A stretch of 64,000 nucleotides of DNA from Falciphora oryzae (taxonomy: Eukaryota > Ascomycota > Sordariomycetes > Magnaporthales > Magnaporthaceae): NCBI GenBank assembly GCA_000733355.1, contig JNVV01000032.1, positions 143,134 through 207,133 on the forward strand. Reading direction: 5' to 3'. The notes under the pieces are model-generated. The model was given only the letters and a program-made list of their open reading frames with translations, did not search any database and was not told the origin of the DNA. This document shows, one piece after another, positions 55,694 to 64,000 of the stretch (its first letter is position 1; each line of letters begins with the position of its first letter). The position numbers and the translations under genes are program-made.

Positions 55694-56908
55694 GTGCTGA
55701 TGGTCTTCGTGTCTGCACCGGACAAGCCTCGTTCTTTTGTCCTTGCCCGCTTCGTTCGATTTGCTTCCTTTTATTTCTCCCTGTCTTTCTCTGTCTTCCA
55801 CTCTTTTGGGATCGCCTGATATCTTCTCCTGCCTCTAACCCTGTCATTCCTTTTTGGATCTGCGCTATGCCCCGCCCGACTGGCTCTCCATCCGGACGTA
55901 TGTTAGATTTTCCATCAAATCAAACTCGTCGGCCAGGTTGGTCATGATTTGTGCTTGAAAAGCCAACAGGCAGATGCGGATGCTTTGTTGTTCTGCAGGC
56001 GTAGCCCTCACGACGATTGAGGTTTATTGCGGGCCAACAGCTGAGGGGGTTATTATGGACCGAGACGAATGCAGTTCCAAATGGAATGGGGTAAGCGAGC
56101 CCCTATCACGGCTGCTCTTGCCCTGGACGGCAACCATGTGCACATCCTCCACAAGACATGCTTTCCTTCCGGAGGGGCCTCGATGCTGCTGGGCCCACTG
56201 GGGGACTGCAGCTGGCTCGCGCGTTTCCCAAAGACGGCAATGAAGATGGAGATTCAAAACCGAGAGTGGGAAAACAAAGAGAAAAGGAGCCCGCGGAAAC
56301 AAAAAATCAACAAACAGGCCCTGCCAATTGCAGACAGGGTTGGCTAGCTTGGAGCTTGTTTTGCATGGCCAAGCGGGGCCTTTTAGCGGGTGCCAGGGGC
56401 AGAGCTGAATCCCTGGCGTGGCTTGGCCTCTGTCACGGACGGGGATTTTTTTTTTTTTTTTTTTTCTTTCGGCCGCGGCTGCGTGTTATCAGAAAAACGA
56501 AGAGGTGCAGTAGTGAGCTGGAGTGAAATTGACAGCGTGCTGGCCAGGCACATGCAGGCCAGACCAACGACGGGCAATCAATTGAATTGACGCCGGAGTT
56601 GCGCACACGCATCATCTGTGCCTAAAAAACCGCTTCCCGCCACCAGATTAAAACCTCAGCCGCCGGTCGTCTGTTCAATCCGCTGAGCAATCGGGTATTC
56701 TGATTCTGTGGTTGGGTACCGTGCTGGCGCGTCCATGATTGAGCGACGACTGTCCGTATAGGCTGGATCAGACTGACGGAGAGCATTGGGGTGAGAGACG
56801 GACAGAGGCAGAGATTGAGGGGGAGACAGACGAGGGTAACACATAACACACCCCCACGCACGTACCCAACGCCACGCACATCACCTACAACACAAAACAT
56901 CATCCACC
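55694..56908. other. Intergenic region (1.2 kb), TauD-type gene / ferric-reductase-like gene
   Basis: Contains a T20 run at about 56446-56465 and a CA-rich leader just before 56909. No gene is supported. Confidence 0.5.
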
Positions 56909-58952
56909 ATGGCCTGGCCCTACCGCTTCGTGGACCTCGACGCCGACGCCAAGGCGCTGCGCCGCGAGGCCCTGGACCGTTACGCGCTCTACTCGCAGCT
57001 GTCGGTCCTGCTGCCCGTTGTCGCCGTGCTGGCCCACCGCGTCGCCAGGAAGGCCTTCAAGTCCTCGTCGGGCAGCGGCGGGCCTGGCTACTTCTCGCCG
57101 GTCGCCGCCTCCTCGTCCGACTACTCGGCCGTCCCGGACTCGCCCCAGCTCAAGTCCCGCCGCAGCACCGGCTGGGGCTCCCTGGCCGCCGCCCTGCGCG
57201 CCGCCGTCTGGTGGCTCGGCGACGACGTCCACCTCCTCGGCGAGCACCGCGGCGAGCGGGACGTGTGGATCTTTGGCAGTGCTTGGGCCGCGTGGCTGCT
57301 GCTGCTCTGCTTCTTGGGGACGGGCAACGGTGAGTCCTTTTCCTCTTGTTGGGCAGGCTCGGTCGGGTTTCCGGACAGCCAGCTAGCTGTCTGGTCTTCT
57401 GGGTGGCCATGCTAACCGAAGGCGACACCGAAAAGACTACCTCCACGTGACGAAACGGTTCGGTATCGTCGCGGCGGCACAGCTGCCCATCCAGTATCTG
57501 CTGTCGCTCAAGTATCTGAACCCGTTCGCCTACGTGTTTCGCACCTCACACGAGGAGGTGAACCGATGGCACAGGGCGCTGGGCCGCATCATCTACATGC
57601 TCCTGCTTCTGCATGTCGTCTTCTACGTCAACTACCTTGCGCAGGTCGGCGTCCTGACCCGTCGAATATTCGCCCCTATCGTGTTCGCCGGCGTCGTGTC
57701 GTGGATAGGCATGAACCTCCTGATGGCCACGGCGCTCCCCATCGTTCGCCGCTTTTCGTATCGCGTTTTCTTTATCACGCATTTGCTCGTATCCTTTGGG
57801 ATACCGGTGCTTATCTTCTTCCACGCCCCGCCGGTCCGCATCTCCATGGTCGTCGCCCTGGTCTCGCTGCTGGCCGACATCACGGTGCGCAGGCTCACGA
57901 CCACGACGGGCCGGGCCGTCATGGAGGCGATCCCGGGGACGGATCTGGTCAAGGTGACGGTGGCGATCCCGCCGGGCCGCTCTAACGCGTTCCGCCAGCA
58001 CCCGGGCTCGCACGCCTACGTCTCCATCCCCGAGGCCGCGCGCCCGGACCTGACGTCGACGTCGAGCCTGATGTACGAGTTCCTCTTCAACCCCTTCACC
58101 GTCGCCGACGTCGACGACGCCACGGGCGACCTGACCCTCGTCGCCCGCCGGAGGAGCGGCCCCATGACGGCGGCGCTGGCCCGCTTCGCCAAGTCGTCGG
58201 CCTCGGCCGCGTCGGCGCTGGGCTCGCCGTCGTCGGCACCGCCGACCCCACGCACCGCGGTGGCGGCGGCGGTGGCGGCGAGTAGGCAGGCCAACTACGA
58301 CGAGACCCGCGTCCCGCTCTTCGTTGAGGGACCCTACGGCGCGGCCAGGCACTTCCCCAACCTGGCCGGGCCGGGCTTCGACCGGGTTCTGCTCGTTGCA
58401 GGTGGTGTGGGCGCCACTTTCGCGGTGCCGCTGTACAAGGCCCTCCGGCACGACAACCCGGCTGCCAAGGTCGAGCTCGTGTGGGCGCTCCGGGGTGCCG
58501 GGGACGCCACGTGGGCTGTCCAGCAGCAGCAGCAGCAGCAGCAACAGCGGGACGACGACGAAGACGACGAGAACAAGGGCCCAGTCTCCATACTGGCCGA
58601 CGAGAACGTGCACCTCTTCCTGACGGGTCCGTTGATGGGCGACAGCGCGGCCGGGGGAGCCAGCGGCTCGAGCCTGGCGGTGCCCGACGGCAGCGACGGC
58701 ACGGCAGGCGGCAGCGGCACGGAGCTCAACACATTGTACCGGCGGGGCGGACGGCTCACGGCGCAGCACAACCGGCGGAGGCCGGACCTGCGGCGGCTCG
58801 TGGACGACGTCTTCCGGCACGGGTCCGAGGAGCGCGTAGCCGTGCTCGTGTGCGGGCCCGACGAGATGGTGCGCGAGACGAGGCGGTGCGTCGGGCCCTG
58901 GGTCGCGCGCGGGCGGGAGGTCTGGTGGCACAATGAGTCGTTTGGGTGGTGA
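56909..58952 (+). CDS. Ferric-reductase-like transmembrane oxidoreductase (FRE/NOX superfamily)
   Basis: Two exons, 56909-57329 and 57436-58952, with a 106-nt intron, joining to 645 aa. An N-terminal cytosolic part and first membrane segment (SVLLPVVAVLAHRV; later WAAWLLLLCFLGTG) lead to the haem domain. His186 and His200, and His256 and His270, are two 14-apart pairs in adjacent membrane helices. The FAD domain has HPGSHAYVSIP and FNPFTVADVD, where the usual HPFT reads NPFT. The NAD(P)H domain has VEGPYG, VLLVAGGVGATFAVPLYKAL and VLVCGPDEMVRE. Inserted between are a Gln9 run with an acidic stretch and a Gly/Ser-rich loop. Electrons pass from NADPH through FAD and haem to an acceptor such as Fe(III), copper or oxygen. 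Confidence 0.88.
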
Positions 58953-59404
58953 GACGGATAGGGGCTGTCTCATTGCTGTGTGGAACTGGCTTTCTGTTAT
59001 TCTGTTGTCGCTTCTTTTCTGGCACTTATCTCTGGCCAATACCTAAATATCCAGATGCATACCACATACACACGATCAACCTGGGTATAGAGATGGGTAT
59101 AAACATGGCTATGTGTAGACGAATTGTTGGCTACTGTTGAGGTCATCCATGTCTCCCTTATATCCTCGCTGTTCGCTTGTCTTGGCAATACGATGCTCAG
59201 TGGCGGGGATACTTACGTAGTGAAAACCAAACCCCTCCCGTACGCTACCCACGTACTTAATAAGCCTGGTGGGGATCTCGGCCTCCATCGATCGCAAGAT
59301 CCGATGAACATCCAGGAAGCCAGACCCGACAACCACGCTCTCTCTCGCTCATTTACATCTGGCGCGATCTATATTCCTATAGCCAATACAAAAAGCGAAC
59401 AAAC
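58953..59404. other. Intergenic region, ferric-reductase-like gene / RidA gene
   Basis: 450 bases. The last 60 before the RidA start are AT-rich (TCTATATTCCTATAGCC). No gene is supported. Confidence 0.5.
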
Positions 59405-59903
59405 ATGGCCCCCACCGAGCGCGTGCACACGGACAAGGCGCCCAAGCCGCTGCCGCAGTTCTCGCAGGCAATCAAACACAACGGCATGGTCTACTGCTCG
59501 GGCGGCATCGGTGTCGACCCGGCCACGGGCCAGCTGGTGGCGGGCACGGTCAAGGACCGGACGCGGCAGGTGCTCAAGAACCTTTGCGCCGTGCTCGAGG
59601 CCGCGGGCAGCGGCGTGCGCAACGTCGTCAAGGTCAATGCCTTCATCACGACCATGGACGACTTTGCGGCCATGAACGAGGCGTACGACGAGGTCTTTTC
59701 GTTTGAGCCCAAGCCTGTGAGTGCACAACGGTGTGATGTGATGGGGTGGTGAAAGCCGGGTTTGGATGTGTTGTATTGACGTTTTGTTGACTTGTCTGCC
59801 TATGAAGTGCCGGACCTGCGTCGCGGTTCACCAGCTGCCCTTCCACACGGACGTCGAGATCGAGTGCATAGCTTTCCTGGACAAGGCTGAGGCCAAGCTG
59901 TAA
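59405..59903 (+). CDS. RidA/YjgF/UK114-family reactive imine deaminase
   Basis: Two exons, 59405-59716 and 59808-59903, with a 91-nt intron, joining to 135 aa, the family's normal size. The fold elements are SQAIKHNGMVYCSGGIGVDP, VKDRTRQVLKNLCAVLEAAG, VVKVNAFITTMDDFAAMNEA and the active-site strand CRTCVAVHQLPFHTDVEIEC, where the conserved Arg106 falls just after the splice. RidA hydrolyses reactive enamine/imine intermediates, for instance those formed by PLP enzymes. The acceptor is AAG rather than a pyrimidine-AG. It could be housekeeping rather than part of the cluster. Confidence 0.9.
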
Positions 59904-60437
59904 AAAGGGGGAGATCTAGGGGATCGTGGGCTGGTATGGGCTAGGTGTATGCGATGTAAAATCGATTTTAGCTCATTGCACAACACATCACAAAGAACTT
60001 GCTCATGATAAAGCCGGCCACCAACGGCAATACCTCGAACACGGTTGCCCGAGACGTCCCCGCACTTCCCTTCCGGTTTGGTGGTTGTGGCGCCATTACA
60101 GCAATGCATTCGCCGGCTTCAAGCCTCGGCGGCCAAAAACAGGTGGCTGGGCGCTTACGGCGAGGCACCAGCCTGACCAGCACAATCCCCCTCGATTGGA
60201 CAGGGGCGAGCCGCGCCGGGTTTGAAAGGGAGGGGAGGTTGGTACCCGTTGGGTGCGTTGGGCATAAACCATGATTTCTCTCGGTCGATATATTGAGTCT
60301 CCCAGCACATTCCCTGCCGGGCACTTTCCGCGCTCCTCGCTCCTCGCTACGGGCACGTACGGATACCTAGGTACGCAGCCAGTGTTTGTCTTCGACCAAG
60401 GCCAATCTTCTCCGACACCGTGGAGCCTGGGCCCAGG
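59904..60437. other. Intergenic region, RidA / BTB gene
   Basis: 530 bases with the BTB promoter. No gene, RNA or repeat is supported. Confidence 0.5.
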
Positions 60438-61324
60438 ATGGACGGCTTTGGCTTCGCCCCTCCAGATCCAGATGCTGGCATTTCAATGGAGAGCTCCACA
60501 AAGGAGCTCCTCGGAGCGCTCAAAGGGTAGAAGTGGCTGCTGCTACCCCTCAAGGATGCACGTTCTCTTCCCCAGTGCTGACAGCTTTTTGCGCTTTCCC
60601 CCCAGGCTCTATGTCAGCGGCGACTATTCAGACCTGATCCTGTCTTGCGGCGACAAGGACTGCCACATACACAAATCGATCGTGTGTCCAAGGTCCGCTT
60701 TCTTCGCCGCAGCGTGCCGCGGCGACTTTAAGGTTAGCCACCCCCAAGCGGCTTTTTGCCCCCGATAGCCATGATTTCTAGCAGAAGGTTATAATTAGCT
60801 GACCTGTTTTTCCTCTTTTTTCTTTTTTTTTGTTTTGTACCTTCTCCGTATAGGAGGCTCGCGAGGGAAAGATCAGCCTTCCGGAAGACGACGCTCAGAT
60901 CGTAGATTTGATGGTATACTACTTTTACCACTTGGAATATGACGTTTCTCGACTGAAAACGGACGAGGACTCGGAGCGTGAGCGAGGCTGGGAGCTTCCC
61001 ATTCACGTGAGGGTTTACGCCATTGCGGACAAGTACGGGATCGGCGACTTGAAGGGCCTTGCCCAACGGAACTTCAAGACCGCGGCTGGGGTCCTCTGGA
61101 ACCACGGCAGCTTCATCGAGGCCGCACGGGAAGCCTACAGCTCTACCATGGAGACCGACAGACCTCTGAGGGATGTGGTAGTGGCAACTTTTTACGACCA
61201 TCACAGCCTGTTGGACATGGAAGAGGCCCAGGGGCTCTTAAAAGAGGTGCCCATGCTAGCATACGACCTTCTCATGCTGGTGCACCGAGCTCGGGGTAGC
61301 CCTGGACAGTGGGTATCATGGTGA
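60438..61324 (+). CDS. BTB/POZ-domain protein
   Basis: Three exons, 60438-60526, 60606-60732 and 60854-61324, joining to 228 aa. After a short N-terminus (MDGFGFAPPDPDAGISMESS) comes the BTB core: LYVSGDYSDLILSCGDKDCH, then HKSIVCPRSAFFAAACRGDF across the second splice to ISLPEDDAQIVDLMVYYFYH. The C-terminal part is a helical BACK-like region (VYAIADKYGIGDLKGLAQRN, SLLDMEEAQGLLKEVPMLAY). BTB proteins dimerise, and many act as Cullin-3 adaptors. Small fungal BTB-only proteins like this are numerous and mostly uncharacterised. All three exons join in frame. Confidence 0.85.
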
Positions 61325-61415
61325 ATACCAGGATTAAACTTACATGCCGCATCAGGCTAGCTTGATAGAGATACCCCCTATGAACAAGTGATGTATTAGG
61401 GTATCGTTGTTCTAT

Positions 61416-64000
61416 CTAGTCAAAGATGGGCCCAGGGAGATGTGGCTCATAAACCTCGCGAATACACCGCCAGCGAAGACGGGGCTTTACCACGATCAGA
61501 ATCGAATGGCCCTGGGACTTCTGGACGAGGATGGACGCCGCGGCAAGCCGTGCCGCCCAGTTCCCGTGCGCTCGGAAGACGCCAGTGCACGGCGGCGAAT
61601 CGAGCAGCTCGATCCACGTGTCCAGCGACACGACATTTTTGGGCCGGGCCTCGGAAGCGGCGGACCCGGGAAAGCCTTTGGAGGAGCCCTCGCCGTCGTC
61701 ACCACCACACACGCACGGGTCGACGAACGAGCTCGGCCGCTGACGCTCGAACGCGAGGACGTCGATGTCGGCCACCCACTTGCCGGTGTCCTGGACGGAG
61801 ACGATGGACTCGATCAGGAACACCTCCTGGTCGATCTCCCCATCGCATGGCCCTCGGGTAGTGGCGTGCTCTACTGGGGAAAGGACAGGTGCGGAGAGGT
61901 CCCCTGGAACATGTCGACGGTCAGCCCGTCGTAGGCCCGGTGCCGGACGGCGAAGATGTCGTTCCCCTGCGTCGATATCATGGGCTCCGTCGGCGAGACC
62001 ATCAGGACCATGCCCTTGTGGCCGATGTTGCCGATCAGGTGGCGGATGTGCAGCGCCGAGTGCGTGTCACCGGGGTCGGACAGGAGGATGCCGGCGACGA
62101 AGATGGAGTCCTCGTGGCAGAGCGCCACCACCTCCCCCAGGTACTCGGGATCGAGGTTGAAGTGGCCCGAATCGAACATGGCGATGCAGGAGAAGGTCGG
62201 CGCTCTCGTCATCGCGTTTATGTAGACGTCGACCGGCGTCTGTATCGCCTTGAAGACAGCGTCTTTGACGCTGGTGTCCGTGCCTAGAATCTTCTTCAGT
62301 GATGCTGGCAGCCACTTGTCCTGGAACGGCTCCTGCTCCACAATGCGAGGCGAAACATTGACCGCAGGCAGGTCCTCGTACACCAGGCTTGCGAGTTCCA
62401 GGGCACGCATAGGTATGAGCCACGAGGGGGGCAGGCGGCATTCAGCAGTCATGATGAGGAAGAACTCTCCGGTCCTGTCGGTAGAATCGCCTTCTAGCGT
62501 TAAGTCCAGAGAGCGGACCCGAGACTCCAGGGAGTGTTCCAGGTTTTGAGTACTCCGCTATACTTGCGGAAAGTCTCTGTATCAGTGGTAATGTATGATG
62601 GAAAGTCTCCACTCAGGACTGTTAGCTGGACTCAAGGGGAGGGGGAACTGACACCAAAGAAGCCCATGAGGTACGCAGGAACAATACCAGGGACAGGCCT
62701 GGTTCGTAGCCATGATACGGCCACATCGGGCGCCTGTACTTCCTTAACGGCTGACCGGAATGCATTGTGGATGGCGCGTCTCCTCTCTTGGTATATGGCA
62801 GTCCGCACCCACATATACATGTCGAAGCCGGCAGACGAGCGGCGTTGTTTCAGTCGCGTGAACTCCACCGAGATTTCTTCCTGGGATTGCGGCGGCAGTT
62901 CGGAGAAAAGGTCAGGCGCGCCGGTCCAACTCGCTTGTGTCTTGCTGGCCACGCCGTCAGCTCCCGTCAGCTCCCAGTCCGTTGGAAGGGTCTCGATGTG
63001 CTCATTCTTCTTCCCTAACATCGCCCGCTTGGCTTGGAGGTAGTCACTGATTCGGTCGTTCCCGTAGGGATAGTAGACCCATCGCATGTGACCTAGACCC
63101 AAGGGCTCTGGATCACCAGGCACCCCGTGGCTGCCCTCTTGATTGGCGGCAACTGGCTTGACGGTTGCCCACCCAGTTATTTCGACTCCCTCCACTCGCC
63201 ATTTTCGGTATATGACGGCATCTCTGGCCTCAAGGCCAAGCTTCTCAGCGAATAGTCTGAGGTACGTGAGGGAAACATCCTCTTCTCCCTCCTCAAGAGC
63301 GCGCATAACCAGTGGATTGGATAGGTCAAAATATTGGACGAGGGGGGCCCCGCCCCGGCCCAAGAAGTTGCGGGCCCGCCTCATGCCGTACTGCAGGAGC
63401 AGGATGGCAGACTCCTCGGAGTCGGCGACTGCCGCGGCCGCAGCATCGCACAGTTTCATAAGCCAGGAGAGCTGGGGGCAGGAGTTCGATTCGACTGTCT
63501 TGCCTGCAGAGGAGTGCAGGATACGCCCCAGCTCTACAAACCAGGCCAGCGGTGGCTGCGGGCTCACGTACGACACGTCCCATATTGAAAGAATGATCCC
63601 CATCGCCACAAGCCAGAGCTCGGAAATGCGGAGGCGCTTATAGCCTTCGCCACGGCTGCGCACCGGCACTGGGGGCCGTAGTACTTGAGGTGAGACAAGG
63701 CCAGGGACTAGCGGGTACTATCGTCGGGCGACGACACGCGGTACTCGATGTTGAGGCTCAAGACGCCAGAGTCGGGAAAAGGGGGTCCTTGAGCGATACC
63801 TCGATCGCCCTCTCCTGGAACACGAGGGGGTTTGGGCAGAGGTGCCAAGAGGAGATGGCGTGAAGGATGGCGCGGTCTTGGGCGCTTTGCGGGTGGGCAA
63901 GCAGCAGCAGCTCCAGCACTTTCATCGTCCGGACCCAGACCGGACCGACATGATCCAGTGTTGACCCGCCATTGGAGGGAAACTGCAGCTTGATGTTGTC
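61416..64000 (-). CDS. Large fungal protein of unknown function, C-terminal part (5' end outside window)
   Basis: The minus-strand gene runs off the right edge. Coding parts in order are about 63990-63725 (STLDHVGPVWVRTMKVLELL), then 63690-62640 (LRISELWLVAMGIILSIWDV; NFLGRGGAPLVQYFDLSNPL; MRWVYYPYGNDRISDYLQAK). The next part is 62452-61880 (PMRALELASLVYEDLPAVNV; FSCIAMFDSGHFNLDPEYLG), and the last exon is 61850-61416 (EVFLIESIVSVQDTGKWVAD, ending HLPGPIFD). The middle mixes helices with aromatic-rich strands. The SWLIPMRALELA segment resembles parts seen in other fungal hypothetical proteins. No domain is recognised, and the exact introns, especially near 61850, are uncertain. Confidence 0.55.

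Noticed and set aside
57546..59039. 497-codon minus-strand frame opposite the ferric-reductase-like gene
   Set aside because: It mirrors the GC-rich coding strand; the plus-strand gene has all family motifs and in-frame splicing.
46924..59903. Classical secondary-metabolite cluster
   Set aside because: No PKS, NRPS or terpene-type backbone gene in the window; kept only as a candidate tailoring or catabolic cluster.
1..64000. CRISPR array or bacterial operon signals
   Set aside because: Introns, fungal genes and no spaced direct repeats; the DNA is eukaryotic nuclear.

Overview
The window is nuclear DNA of a filamentous ascomycete (Pezizomycotina, most like Sordariomycetes). The signs are GC-rich coding sequence, many 50-130 nt introns with CTAAC/CTGAC-type branch sites, a fungal set of housekeeping genes (Sec14, Mis14, Rpt3, Sld2, Spc34, Taf12, Rpn3, Fig1), and a dead transposon whose damage looks like repeat-induced point mutation (RIP). 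Two runs of N (41 and 34) show it is a scaffold. I cannot name the species.

Layout. 0-12.5 kb is an ordinary housekeeping block: the 3' end of SEC14, the kinetochore gene MIS14, a small conserved fungal unknown, the proteasome ATPase gene RPT3, the replication gene SLD2, a RING-finger gene and an arrestin-like gene. 13.2-25.2 kb is a decaying accessory island holding only broken genes. It has a DUF7580-family gene, a fungal C2H2/zinc-finger-type gene, a topoisomerase-I-like fragment, a protein-kinase-like gene and an OrsD (DUF3505) gene. 25.5-45.8 kb is mostly housekeeping again: a DsbA-like oxidoreductase, SPC34, a conserved unknown, TAF12, RPN3, FIG1, a small Cys-rich protein and a GNAT acetyltransferase, with several long gene-free intervals. 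46.9-59.9 kb looks like a small metabolic cluster: MFS transporter, zinc-cluster regulator, TauD-type dioxygenase, ferric-reductase-like oxidoreductase and RidA. A BTB gene and the 3' part of a large unknown gene finish the window.

The most striking point is in the island. A Mutator-like (MULE) element at 15153-18205 has 52-bp terminal inverted repeats and an exact 8-bp target duplication. It sits inside the DUF7580 gene: the start codon and first codons lie on the far side of the element (18257 downward), and removing the element plus one target copy puts the two halves back in one frame. The transposase is a single frame broken only by TAA/TAG stops, and two of its three catalytic acidic residues are changed (D to N, E to K), as C-to-T/G-to-A mutation would produce. 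A 280-bp segment is repeated exactly on both sides of the 34-N gap, which suggests two overlapping contigs were not merged and the true element is about 2.7 kb.

In the candidate cluster, two adjacent genes (MFS and TauD) each need a rare GC-AG intron, and the regulator between them may have a third. Exon boundaries were worked out by eye from reading frame, splice sites and recalled family sequence; no search or alignment was run.
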